NCBI GenBank assembly: GCA_019414725.1
Contig: DXLM01000003.1
Location: forward strand, 56,876 to 79,574
DNA: 22,699 nucleotides
Direction of reading: 5' to 3'
Origin: Bacteroides sp.
GTDB lineage: Bacteria; Bacteroidota; Bacteroidia; Bacteroidales; Bacteroidaceae
Shown here: positions 1 through 8,339 of the stretch, piece by piece
How the letters are laid out: every line of letters starts with the position of its first letter
Position numbering within the stretch: position 1 is the stretch's first letter
Program-made: the position numbers and the translations under genes
Notes under the pieces: generated by a model
Database searches by the model: none
What the model was told of the DNA's origin: nothing
What the model saw: the letters and a program-made list of their open reading frames with translations, nothing else

Positions 1-51
1 TCCTAAAGTCCATCCGCAGAATAACAGACCGAGAAATAAATTCCTGATCAT
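1..51 (-). CDS. 5' end of an exported protein, cut by the window edge
   Basis: Seventeen open codons read leftward off the window: MIRNLFLGLLFCGWTLG. The ATG (49-51) overlaps the TGA stop of the GH43 gene (48-50) in an ATGA junction, the usual arrangement for translationally coupled genes. The residues have a signal-peptide look (short basic start, hydrophobic core with Leu-Phe, then Cys-Gly). By position it is the next gene of the xylan operon and is probably another periplasmic or surface enzyme, but the product cannot be identified from 17 residues. Confidence 0.6.
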   Translation of the reverse strand, partial: MIRNLFLGLLFCGWTLG

Positions 52-1022
52 TCTCCTCCTCCATCTATTGTAATAATCTTACCTTCAGCATCATATTCCA
101 GTTCCACAACTTTTAAGCTACGTAACCATGTTTTTCCTCCAGAAGGTACACAATCGTGGTGAAACAAATACCATTTTCCTTTATATTCCACGATAGCATG
201 ATGAGTAGTCCATCCAACTACCGGAGTAAGAATAACACCCTGGTAAGTAAAAGGTCCGTATGGATTATCACCGATAGCATAACATAAGAAATGAGTATCT
301 CCTGTAGAATACGACAGATAGTACTTGCCATTATATTTATGCATCCACGATGCTTCAAAAAAGCGGTGAGGATCACCAGCTTTCAAGGGTTCTCCATGTT
401 CATCCAAGACAAGGACAGCACGTGGAGCCTCTGCAAATTCCAGCATATCATCACGCAACTTGACTACACGACCGGGTAATGCTGGTTCATTGTCTGCCGG
501 CAGGCAAGGATTCTCTATAGCTTTATTATCACGATAACGTTGTAGCTGTCCTCCCCAAATTCCCCCAAAGTACATGTAATGACTGCCATCGTCATCGCAG
601 AATACGGCAGGATCAATGCTGTAACTACCTTTCATCGGATCGGATTGTGGGATAAAAGGTCCCTCAGGTCTGTCACTTATAGCAACTCCCATACGGAAAA
701 TATCATTCTGGTCCTTCATTGGGAAATACATGTAATATTTACCATTTTTGAAAGCTACATCGCAATCCCATAATTGTCTGCCTGCCCAAGCTATATCTTC
801 AACTTTCAAAACAACTCCGTGATCTACAATCTCTCCATGCATCACATCATCCGTTGAAAACACATGATAGTCTTTCATATTAAAATGATCACCATTATCA
901 TTTTCAGGCACTCCACTTTCCCAGTCATGAGACGGATAAATATAGAGTCTGTCATTAAAGACATGTACAGAAGGATCTGCCATATAATCACCTGGAACTA
1001 AATATCTTGCTTCTTTTTTCAT
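48..1022 (-). CDS. GH43 family beta-xylosidase / alpha-L-arabinofuranosidase, cytoplasmic
   Basis: A 324-residue five-bladed beta-propeller glycosidase of family GH43, of the kind found beside xylan symporters in Bacteroides (closest by memory to subfamily 1). The three expected acidic residues can be placed: Asp16 in MADPSVHVF (general base), Asp137 in YSIDPAVF (pKa modulator) and Glu223 in FFEASWMHKYNGKYYLSYS (general acid). There is no signal peptide, so it should act in the cytoplasm on xylo-oligosaccharides brought in by the symporter two genes upstream, releasing xylose and/or arabinose. It starts 40 bases after the GH10 stop and overlaps the following gene by 4 bases, so it is a mid-operon gene. 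Whether xylose or arabinose is the preferred leaving group cannot be read from the sequence. Confidence 0.9.
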   Translation of the reverse strand: MKKEARYLVPGDYMADPSVHVFNDRLYIYPSHDWESGVPENDNGDHFNMKDYHVFSTDDVMHGEIVDHGVVLKVEDIAWAGRQLWDCDVAFKNGKYYMYFPMKDQNDIFRMGVAISDRPEGPFIPQSDPMKGSYSIDPAVFCDDDGSHYMYFGGIWGGQLQRYRDNKAIENPCLPADNEPALPGRVVKLRDDMLEFAEAPRAVLVLDEHGEPLKAGDPHRFFEASWMHKYNGKYYLSYSTGDTHFLCYAIGDNPYGPFTYQGVILTPVVGWTTHHAIVEYKGKWYLFHHDCVPSGGKTWLRSLKVVELEYDAEGKIITIDGGGE

Positions 1023-1062
1023 GATAATATCAAATTTAAATTCTTATAGATAAAACTGATTA

Positions 1063-2205
1063 TTATTTCTTTTCTTCTGCCGGCAACTGGCTCTCTGCCA
1101 TAATTTCTTTTACAAAAGGTTTCGGTTGATAGTTACGGTCGAATAACAACGGATAATCATGACGTCCTTTCACCGGAAAATCATTTTTCCATGAATCACT
1201 ATCACTTACTCCCCATGCAGTTACACGACTAATCACATCAGCATGTTTCTCAAATAAGCCGAAGAATTGCTTCATACGGTTATTCCATGCTTTAGAAACA
1301 GAATCGGGCAATGTTTCCGGATAAGGATTCAACATTTTCTGATAAGCTACGGTATCCGAAATATTAGCACTTTGTTTTACTGTCGGCAAAGCGCTCATGT
1401 CCCACTCAGTAACCATCACTTTTACTCCAGTTCCGGCAAAGGCCACTATACTTTGTTCAAATTCATTAATATCAGGATAGTCCATTCCCATATGTCCCTG
1501 CATACCTACAGCATCTATGCGAATCCCCTTTTCTTTCAGACTGCTGACAAGCTTTACTACTCCTTCACGTTTGCCTGGCATATTCATGGCATAATCATTG
1601 TAATACAATTCTGCATCCGGATCAGCTTCATGCGCATACTGAAACGCTAACGGAATGAACTCTTCTCCTAAAATCTCATAAAATTTACTTTTACGATACG
1701 AGCCGTCTTCTAGAATAGCCTCATTTACAACATCCCATCCCTTTATACGTCCTTTATATCGGGTTACAATTGTTGTAATATGATCTTTCATGCGTTGCTT
1801 AAGCACTTCAGGAGTCACATTATTTCCTTTTTCATCCACACAGAACCACGGAGCCAATTGTGAATGCCAGATAAGGCAATGCCCGATAACAGCCATACCA
1901 TTTTTTTCTCCAAAACTGACAAATTGATCAGCCAAGGTAAAATCGTAACGATCTTCTTCCGGATGAATCACTTCACACTTCATACAGTTCTCAGCTACAA
2001 TCGAATTGAAATGCTGTTTCACAAGTTTTATCGAACTGGTATCAACACCTGAAGACTGATTAACATTCAACGCTACTCCCATCAGGAATTTATCACCAAC
2101 AGCATCCTTCAGAGAAGGTTCTTCAACTACTGTTGCCTTTTGATTTCCACAAGCAGCAACAAAAGCTGCTATCAATAATGCTGATGCAATGTGTTTCACT
2201 CTCAT
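1063..2205 (-). CDS. GH10 endo-beta-1,4-xylanase, lipoprotein
   Basis: A 380-residue single-domain GH10 xylanase that cleaves internal beta-1,4 bonds of the xylan backbone. The (beta/alpha)8 barrel spans about residues 35-370. Acid/base is Glu162 in WDVVNEAI and nucleophile is Glu267 in VMVTEWDM; the substrate-binding stretch GHCLIWHSQ (about 108-116) is also present. The N-terminus has a hydrophobic segment ending in a lipobox, FVAAC with Cys19, so it should be lipid-anchored. No LES-type acidic patch directly follows Cys19 (the sequence is GNQKATVVEEP), so a periplasm-facing position is at least as likely as the surface. No carbohydrate-binding module is present. It lies 19 bases after the symporter gene and 40 before GH43, within one operon. 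Confidence 0.95.
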   Translation of the reverse strand: MRVKHIASALLIAAFVAACGNQKATVVEEPSLKDAVGDKFLMGVALNVNQSSGVDTSSIKLVKQHFNSIVAENCMKCEVIHPEEDRYDFTLADQFVSFGEKNGMAVIGHCLIWHSQLAPWFCVDEKGNNVTPEVLKQRMKDHITTIVTRYKGRIKGWDVVNEAILEDGSYRKSKFYEILGEEFIPLAFQYAHEADPDAELYYNDYAMNMPGKREGVVKLVSSLKEKGIRIDAVGMQGHMGMDYPDINEFEQSIVAFAGTGVKVMVTEWDMSALPTVKQSANISDTVAYQKMLNPYPETLPDSVSKAWNNRMKQFFGLFEKHADVISRVTAWGVSDSDSWKNDFPVKGRHDYPLLFDRNYQPKPFVKEIMAESQLPAEEKK

Positions 2206-2224
2206 GATATGATTTTTCTAAAGG

Positions 2225-3721
2225 TTAATAATCGTTTTTACTTCTACGTTCGGCAAGTTCTGCCTGCATTTTCTCATTATATTTTTTCGTTATCGGATAG
2301 AAGAATAAAGCTATCACTCCGACAAAGAATGTTGCTGCTGGAATAAGACTTGACGAAAGTATAATTCCATGAATAGCCGAATCACTTTGAGCAACTCCTG
2401 CTCCTGATATATAGCCAAAGCCAGACAACAAGAAACCTAAAATAGCTCCTCCCACACCTAGTCCAGCCTTAAGAGCAAAAACTACTCCAGCAAACACAAA
2501 TCCGGTAGCACGACGATAATGTACATATTCAGAATGATCGGCTACGTCAGCTATCATCGCCCACAACAAAGGCACGGTAGGTGCATAAGCCAAACTCTTC
2601 AGGAAGTTCAATACAAACATGAATCCTATATTGTCCTTTGCCGGGAAGTAGAACATGGCTGTAAAGATAGCAGTCAGCGTTAAACAAACAATGAAGGTTT
2701 GCTTCTTTCCGTACTTATTAGCCAGATATTCTGATAACAAAATTACTCCGAAAAATTGAACCAAAGCTCCTAACATATTAAAAACTCCAAAACCAACTTC
2801 GTATGCCTTATCAGGAGAACTGACTATCAGTCCAAAAGCATTTAGTATAGAATAACCTATTGAATCTTGAGCCTCGGTTGCAACCAATCCTAACTTATCG
2901 AGAAAAGCATATAACGCCCCTGCATCTACATAATTTTCGAAATAATAGTTCATTGCACTTCCCCACATTGCCAATGTTATAAAAACAAACAGTGTCAATA
3001 CAAACATAGCCCGCCACGGCAAACTGCTCAATACATCCTTTATATCCTGACGTGTATTGTTTTTCTGTCCGGCAGGAGGAGTTATTCGTTCTTTAGCAGA
3101 AAAAAATACGGTAACAAGAAAAATGAAACCTATTATCGCAAACAAGGAAATAGTACACAACCAGCCATGAGCTTTATCTCCACCATCGGAAAACTTGCTG
3201 ACCAAAGGAAGTGTCAGCCCCTGAACAACAAACTGGGCAATAGTAGAAAAGATGAAACGGATAGAAGTAATACTGGTACGTTCTTTGATATCGGCAGACA
3301 TCACACCTCCCAAAGAAGAATAAGGAGTATTATTGAATGAATACATCGTCATCAATAATGTATACGAAATAGTAGCATACAAAGCCACAAGCCCTTTATC
3401 CTCAATACCCGGATTATAGAATGCCAATACATAGAATACCATAAAAGGCAAAGCGGTCCATAACACCCACGGACGATACTTTCCCCATCGGGAATTTGTT
3501 CTGTCGGACAAGATACCAACGGTCGGATCAACAAAAGCATCGACTATACGCGCCACTAACATGACTGTACCCGCTATCGCTCCTTCCAGACCGAATATAT
3601 CGGTATAAAATTTTGTTTGATAAATCATCATCATCTGGAACACGAGGTTCGCAGAACAATCTCCTAACCCATAGCCAATTTTTTCGGTCAGAGTTACTTT
3701 CTGGTTTTGAATTGTGCTCAT
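2225..3721 (-). CDS. GPH-family sugar:cation symporter (xyloside transporter type)
   Basis: An inner-membrane transporter of the glycoside-pentoside-hexuronide group of the major facilitator superfamily, with about 12 hydrophobic helices. The family signature is clear near the N-terminus: GYGLGDCSANLVFQ followed by DAFVDPTVGILSDRTNSRWGKYRPW, the conserved loop 2-3 motif. It probably imports xylo-oligosaccharides produced by the neighbouring GH10. I chose the ATG at 3721 (MSTIQNQKVTLTEKIGYG) because family members normally begin shortly before the EKIGYGLGD motif. An in-frame ATG at 3748 overlaps the upstream stop (ATGA) and would add nine residues, MIKQKKRYT; coupling makes this start possible too. 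The C-terminus is charged (AELAERRSKNDY), as is common for cytoplasmic tails. Confidence 0.9.
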   Translation of the reverse strand: MSTIQNQKVTLTEKIGYGLGDCSANLVFQMMMIYQTKFYTDIFGLEGAIAGTVMLVARIVDAFVDPTVGILSDRTNSRWGKYRPWVLWTALPFMVFYVLAFYNPGIEDKGLVALYATISYTLLMTMYSFNNTPYSSLGGVMSADIKERTSITSIRFIFSTIAQFVVQGLTLPLVSKFSDGGDKAHGWLCTISLFAIIGFIFLVTVFFSAKERITPPAGQKNNTRQDIKDVLSSLPWRAMFVLTLFVFITLAMWGSAMNYYFENYVDAGALYAFLDKLGLVATEAQDSIGYSILNAFGLIVSSPDKAYEVGFGVFNMLGALVQFFGVILLSEYLANKYGKKQTFIVCLTLTAIFTAMFYFPAKDNIGFMFVLNFLKSLAYAPTVPLLWAMIADVADHSEYVHYRRATGFVFAGVVFALKAGLGVGGAILGFLLSGFGYISGAGVAQSDSAIHGIILSSSLIPAATFFVGVIALFFYPITKKYNEKMQAELAERRSKNDY

Positions 3722-3744
3722 AGTATATCTCTTTTTTTGTTTTA

Positions 3745-5364
3745 TCATTCAGCAGACAGTACAGCTTCTACAAGTCGCGTTCCTGCTGTTTTCTTATCAA
3801 GCGGATGAATATCATTCCACTCACCGGTATCACTGTTCTTTATTAATGTAGCATGGTCTACCGATTGAGCAGCCTTTGCCTGCTCAGCCCGAAGTGCAGC
3901 CCAGCTTGCACGTTCCGGATCATCAGGCGCCAAGAAATCAGCCAATTCAACAATATAAAAAGGCAACTTATCATTTTGGAAAAGCTTTCTCCAGTCTTTC
4001 ATCAAAGCAGTCAGCAAAGATGAGTATTCTTGCCATTTTCCAACATTCGATTCTCCCTGATACCAAACGACTCCTTTAAACATGTAATTTTCTAAAGGTG
4101 CAATCATTCCATTGTATAGTCCTACCGGTACATAATGAAAGTTGGTTGATGCCGGAGCAGAAGGCATTTCCGCTCCTACATGATATTTCCACGACGGAGA
4201 TAATACGATTTCATCTTTTCCACATATCAGCTTATAAGGCTTTTCTTTCACAAAAGAGGGATATCCTCCGTTGCTGATCAGACGTACGGTAATCTGGTTC
4301 TGTCCTGTTTTCAAGACTCCAGCCGGAACCTTATAAATACGGGGAGGATACTGATAAGAGGTTGTTCCTACCAGGCATCCATTGACGTATACCGAATCAG
4401 CGTCAACAATACAACCTAACCGAAGTATGGCCTCTTTATTATTCCATGATTCTGGAATATTTATCTGCTGACGGAACCAGTGCGAACCATTTATCGGACG
4501 CCATCCATTCGTTGCCCATGAAGAAGAAAACATATCAACTGTTTTCCATGATCGGTCGTCGAATGATGCCGCATACCAGGGAGTTTCAGTGTGAAGTCCT
4601 TTATCCGATTTATATAATTCTTTCTGCCATTCCTGCTGATGCATTCTTTCAGACTGTTTAATTTCAGTTACCAGATCATCACACTCATACATTGCTTTCT
4701 GATTCAGATATGACGGAAAATCTTTCAGTCCAGACTCACTTATCCATGCTTCGACAGGTGTACCTCCCCAACTGGAATTGACAATTCCGACAGGAACTCC
4801 TGTTTGCTGATACAAGAGTTTTGCAAAGAAATAACACAAAGCCGAGTAATTCATTACATTATCTTTAGTAAGAGGTACCCACGCCGCTTGCTTTGTATCA
4901 GTTTGAGGCATCTTAAAATCATAACAATAGGGCACTTTTATATAATGAATCATCGGATTTTCATAACTGTTTACTTCTTCGGCAAACTTATCCATTATAC
5001 GAGATACCGGAAGTTCCATATTCGACTGACCGGAACAAAGAAATACATCACCTATTAATATATTATGCAAAGTCACTTCGTTTATTTGCATATCATACGG
5101 ACCTCCAGCTTTCCAGGCAGGAAGCTCAATCATCCAGCAACCTTTCTCATCGGCAACAGTACGAAATGTTTTGCCACGGAACTTTAATTCCACTTTCTCA
5201 CCCACATCGGATTTTCCCCATATCTTTACCGGACATTCACGTTGCAAGACCATTCCATCTGCCAGTAATTTGGGTAAGGTAATCTTTGCTCCGCAGTCAA
5301 AAGCGGAGCAAAGAAATAATAAAACTAACCCTAACTTAATATTAAACCAATCTGTTGTTTTCAT
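3745..5364 (-). CDS. SASA/SGNH-type carbohydrate acetylesterase, secreted, short form
   Basis: A sialate O-acetylesterase-like serine esterase; in this xylan context it probably removes acetyl groups from xylan. From the ATG at 5364 it has 539 residues with a signal peptide (MKTTDWFNIKLGLVLLFLC, cleavage likely after CGA). SGNH blocks: CSGQSNM with Ser114, NSSWGG about 195-200, WYQGESN with Asn440, and NDIHPLDKK with Asp518 and His520. A galactose-binding-like beta-sandwich with VYVNGCLVG is inserted between blocks at about 260-380. The protein stops 16 residues after the DIHP motif, whereas many Bacteroides relatives I know of carry roughly another 100-residue beta-domain. A longer reading from a GTG at 5397 is rejected because that codon lies in the -7 promoter box and would put residues ahead of the signal peptide. 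First gene of the leftward operon. Confidence 0.87.
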   Translation of the reverse strand: MKTTDWFNIKLGLVLLFLCSAFDCGAKITLPKLLADGMVLQRECPVKIWGKSDVGEKVELKFRGKTFRTVADEKGCWMIELPAWKAGGPYDMQINEVTLHNILIGDVFLCSGQSNMELPVSRIMDKFAEEVNSYENPMIHYIKVPYCYDFKMPQTDTKQAAWVPLTKDNVMNYSALCYFFAKLLYQQTGVPVGIVNSSWGGTPVEAWISESGLKDFPSYLNQKAMYECDDLVTEIKQSERMHQQEWQKELYKSDKGLHTETPWYAASFDDRSWKTVDMFSSSWATNGWRPINGSHWFRQQINIPESWNNKEAILRLGCIVDADSVYVNGCLVGTTSYQYPPRIYKVPAGVLKTGQNQITVRLISNGGYPSFVKEKPYKLICGKDEIVLSPSWKYHVGAEMPSAPASTNFHYVPVGLYNGMIAPLENYMFKGVVWYQGESNVGKWQEYSSLLTALMKDWRKLFQNDKLPFYIVELADFLAPDDPERASWAALRAEQAKAAQSVDHATLIKNSDTGEWNDIHPLDKKTAGTRLVEAVLSAE

Positions 5365-5396
5365 TCTATACTTTTCTTTTTGTTTTTCATGATACA

Positions 5397-5404
5397 CAAA
5401 AGTA
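5397..5404 (-). promoter_or_regulatory. -7 promoter box of the acetylesterase-symporter-GH10-GH43 operon
   Basis: On the minus strand the box reads TACTTTTG, matching the Bacteroides -7 consensus TAnnTTTG. The start site would fall near 5390, leaving a leader of about 26 nt before the ATG at 5364. No TTTG -33 element is found at the expected 19-21 bp spacing, which fits a promoter that needs an activator. Confidence 0.5.
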
Positions 5405-5476
5405 TAAGGAATAAGGTCATTTCATTTCACTTATTGATTCAAAGCCTTGCTACCAGATTACATCGCGCCCCATGTC

Positions 5477-5505
5477 TGTTACATATACTTTTCTCAGTGT
5501 TACAT
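5477..5505. repeat. TGTTACAT direct repeats, 21 bp period (possible activator site)
   Basis: Two identical TGTTACAT octamers, at 5477-5484 and 5498-5505, lie in the same orientation; the match extends as TGTTACAT(A/T)TA. They are two helical turns apart and end 24 bp before the -33 element of the GH115 promoter, and about 73 bp from the -7 box of the divergent operon. AraC-type DNA-binding domains, including those of the hybrid two-component regulators that control Bacteroides polysaccharide loci, commonly bind such spaced direct repeats; araI1-I2 has the same 21 bp period. The regulator assignment is inference. Confidence 0.5.
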
Positions 5506-5529
5506 TTATGACCTGCAACATATTCTAGC

Positions 5530-5561
5530 TTTGTTTTCATACAAAAACATACTTACCTTTG
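5530..5561 (+). promoter_or_regulatory. Promoter of the GH115 gene
   Basis: TTTG at 5530-5533, a 20-base spacer, and TACCTTTG at 5554-5561 match both parts of the Bacteroides sigma-ABfr consensus (TTTG, 19-21 bases, TAnnTTTG). Transcription should begin near 5568, giving a leader of only about 20 nt. There is no Shine-Dalgarno sequence before the ATG at 5588, as is common in this phylum. Confidence 0.75.
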
Positions 5562-5587
5562 TACGAACCAAAAAGTAACTTTATACC

Positions 5588-8119
5588 ATGAAAAAACTTA
5601 TTTTATTTGCTGTACTTTCCCTATTTCTTATAAAGGGACATGCTACAGATCAGTTTGTATTCTTCCAAAAAGAAACAGGATATTTTACATTAATCAATCA
5701 ATGTACTCCTTGCCGCATTGTGACCGACAGCAATGAAGACGAAGGAATCCGAATGGCGGTTGAAAATCTGAAAGAAGATTTTTTCCGCGTATCTGGTAAC
5801 CGTCCTGTTGTATCATCATCTGCTGGCAATGATTCTGTTTGTGTCTATGTAGGAAGCATGGAAAGTCCGATTATACGCCAGCTGATAAAAGATAAGAAGA
5901 TTTCAGAAAAGGAACTTGCTGGAAAAAATGAAAAATACATTATTAGTTTGCTGGAACATCCACAAAAAGGAATCGCCCGTGCGCTGGTGATTGCAGGAAG
6001 CGACAAACGAGGAACAATATACGGCATCTACGAACTCTCACGTCAGATGGGAGTTTCTCCCTGGTACTGGTGGGCAGATGTTCCGACTGTACATAGAGAA
6101 AATGTATATATCCGTCCCGGAAGTTATTCTGACGGGGAACCTAAAGTAAAATACAGAGGCATTTTTCTGAATGATGAAGCTCCGGCATTAAGTGGATGGG
6201 CACATGAAAAATTCGGCGGCTTCAATAGTAAGTTTTACGAAAAAGTATTCGAATTGGTTTTACGTCTGAAAGGTAACTTCATGTGGCCTGCTATGTGGGG
6301 AAATGCCTTCTACGATGATGATGCAGAAAATGGTCCTCTCGCCAATAAAATGGGGATTATTATGGGAACTTCTCATCATGAGCCTATGGCTTTGAACCAG
6401 CAAGACTGGAAACGGAGAGGAAGTGGCAGATGGGATTACCAGACAAACTCCAAAACTCTTCAAGAATTTTGGACATTCGGTATGGAACGTGCTAGAAACT
6501 GGGAAAAAGTAGTTACGGTAGGCATGCGTGGCGACGGTGATGCTCCAATGGGTGGAGAAGAAGGTAAAGACCACGAATATACTCCCAATGAAAAGAAAAA
6601 CATAGCTTTACTGAAGAGAATCGTCAATGACCAGCGACAGATCATCCGTAAAGTGACCGGAAAATCCGTCGATAAGACACCACAAGTATGGGCTCTTTAC
6701 AAAGAAGTTCAAAATTACTACGATAAAGGAATGAAAGTTCCAGACGATATCACTCTGCTGCTTTGTGACGACAACTGGGGAAATATACGAAAACTTCCTG
6801 ACCTGACAGAAAAGCCTCGTAAGGGAGGATACGGTATGTATTATCATTTCGACTATGTCGGCGCACCGCGAAATTCAAAATGGATTAACATCAGTCCTAT
6901 CCCGAGAGTATGGGAACAGATGCATCTGGCATACGAATACGGTATTCGACAGTTGTGGATTGTCAATGTAGGCGACTTGAAACCAATGGAATATCCCATT
7001 ACTTTCTTTTTGGATATGGCATGGAACCCCGACAGATTTCAAGCAAACAATCTTCAAGAGCATACCGAATCATTCTGTCGTGAACAGTTTGGAACGACCT
7101 ATGCCAAAGAAGCCGCACGCATCTTGTCGCTTTATCCTAAATACAACCGCCGTGTAACCCCTGAAATGCTTAACTATCAAACTTACAGTTTCAACTACGG
7201 AGAATGGGAAAAAGTTGTAAACGAATACAATGCTCTGGCACGCGATGCCGATAACTTACTGCAAGAAATGCCCGGTAATTATCGGAACACCTACGAACAA
7301 CTTGTGAACTTTCCGGTGCAGGCATGTGCCAATCTGTACAACATGTATTATGCACAAGCCATGAACCACCGACTGGCAAAAGAAAACAACCCGGAAGCCA
7401 ATATATGGGCAGACAGAGTAGCCAGTTGTTTTAAGCGAGACTCTTTGCTCATGCAATACTACAACAAACAGATAAGCGATGGGAAATGGAACCACATGAT
7501 GGATCAGGTACACATCGGTTATACATCATGGAATAATCCTCCAAAGCAAGTCATGCCTGAAGTCGTACGAATATCTCCAGAGAAATTTCCTCATACATTT
7601 GCCGAAAAAGATGGATATGTTTCAATGGAAGCAGAACACTATACCCGTGCTGCGAATGGAAAGGAAACACAGTGGATAATAATTCCGGATTTTGGTAAAA
7701 CACTTTCCGGTGTAACCACAACTCCTGTAACTGTTTGCCCTGAAAATTGTTATCTGGAATATGATATTGATTTCACCAAAAGCAACAACATCAATGTAAC
7801 TCTTCTACTCGCTCCTACACTGAACTTCAATCATAACAAGGGCTTAAGTTATGGCATCAGTGTGGATGGAGAGAACGAACAAATAATCAACTTCAACGGA
7901 CACTATCGTGGAGAGCTTGGCGAATGGCAAGCGAATCCGATAATTAAATCGGAAACACAACACAAAGTAACAGCAGGTAAGCATACTTTACGTATACGCC
8001 CACTCAATCCAAGTATTGTATTCGAAAAGATTCTGATAGATTGCGGAGGATTGAAAGACAGCTATTTAGGAGCACCAGAGACATTGAATTATACAAACAT
8101 GCAAGCATCCAAGAAATAA
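5588..8119 (+). CDS. GH115 xylan alpha-1,2-(4-O-methyl)glucuronidase, secreted
   Basis: An 843-residue GH115 enzyme, which removes glucuronic or 4-O-methylglucuronic acid side chains from xylan, including internal ones. It has a signal peptide (MKKLILFAVLSLFLIKGHA) and no lipobox, so a periplasmic location is likely. Recognisable blocks are GTIYGIYELSRQMGVSPWYWWADVP (about 140-165), the catalytic-domain region KGNFMWPAMWGNAF and GTSHHEPM (about 227-265), and PRVWEQMHLAYEYGIRQLWIVNVGDLKP (about 438-465). A C-terminal beta-domain begins near residue 675 with VSMEAEHYTRAAN, as in the GH115 C-terminal domain. The length matches the family. It is divergent from the acetylesterase operon and shares its regulatory region; an intrinsic terminator follows at 8141, so it is probably monocistronic. 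Confidence 0.93.
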   Translation: MKKLILFAVLSLFLIKGHATDQFVFFQKETGYFTLINQCTPCRIVTDSNEDEGIRMAVENLKEDFFRVSGNRPVVSSSAGNDSVCVYVGSMESPIIRQLIKDKKISEKELAGKNEKYIISLLEHPQKGIARALVIAGSDKRGTIYGIYELSRQMGVSPWYWWADVPTVHRENVYIRPGSYSDGEPKVKYRGIFLNDEAPALSGWAHEKFGGFNSKFYEKVFELVLRLKGNFMWPAMWGNAFYDDDAENGPLANKMGIIMGTSHHEPMALNQQDWKRRGSGRWDYQTNSKTLQEFWTFGMERARNWEKVVTVGMRGDGDAPMGGEEGKDHEYTPNEKKNIALLKRIVNDQRQIIRKVTGKSVDKTPQVWALYKEVQNYYDKGMKVPDDITLLLCDDNWGNIRKLPDLTEKPRKGGYGMYYHFDYVGAPRNSKWINISPIPRVWEQMHLAYEYGIRQLWIVNVGDLKPMEYPITFFLDMAWNPDRFQANNLQEHTESFCREQFGTTYAKEAARILSLYPKYNRRVTPEMLNYQTYSFNYGEWEKVVNEYNALARDADNLLQEMPGNYRNTYEQLVNFPVQACANLYNMYYAQAMNHRLAKENNPEANIWADRVASCFKRDSLLMQYYNKQISDGKWNHMMDQVHIGYTSWNNPPKQVMPEVVRISPEKFPHTFAEKDGYVSMEAEHYTRAANGKETQWIIIPDFGKTLSGVTTTPVTVCPENCYLEYDIDFTKSNNINVTLLLAPTLNFNHNKGLSYGISVDGENEQIINFNGHYRGELGEWQANPIIKSETQHKVTAGKHTLRIRPLNPSIVFEKILIDCGGLKDSYLGAPETLNYTNMQASKK

Positions 8120-8140
8120 TCTTTATCTTATCGGTAACCT

Positions 8141-8180
8141 ACGTCAGCAGACTCACCTAAAAATCTGCTGACGTTTTTTT
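8141..8180 (+). terminator. Intrinsic terminator of the GH115 gene
   Basis: A perfect 11-bp stem, ACGTCAGCAGA (8141-8151) with TCTGCTGACGT (8164-8174), and a 12-base loop, followed by a run of T to 8180. It lies 22 bases after the GH115 stop. A second, smaller inverted repeat, GATGTTTT/AAAACATC (8191-8198 and 8203-8210), follows directly. Confidence 0.85.
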
Positions 8181-8307
8181 ATTTTATGCTGATGTTTTTC
8201 AGAAAACATCACGACGTTTTTTAAATATTCGTACAAAAAATAAGGTACTCTCATAGAGTTTCCAAAGAAAGTAATAAAAGCCTCATACATGTATGCTGCT
8301 ATTTCTT

Positions 8308-8315
8308 TACTTTTG
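8308..8315 (+). promoter_or_regulatory. -7 promoter box of the acetyltransferase gene
   Basis: TACTTTTG matches TAnnTTTG and ends 24 bases before the ATG at 8340. No TTTG is present at the expected -33 distance, so strength is uncertain. Confidence 0.5.
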
Positions 8316-8339
8316 CAATGAACAAAAGAAAAAACAATC

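Noticed and set aside
5365..5397. GTG start adding 11 residues to the acetylesterase
   Set aside because: The GTG lies in the -7 box and the added residues precede the signal peptide.
8191..8210. Second hairpin after GH115 as an independent terminator
   Set aside because: The 8-bp AT-rich stem is not followed by a T run; it is more likely a neighbour of the main terminator.
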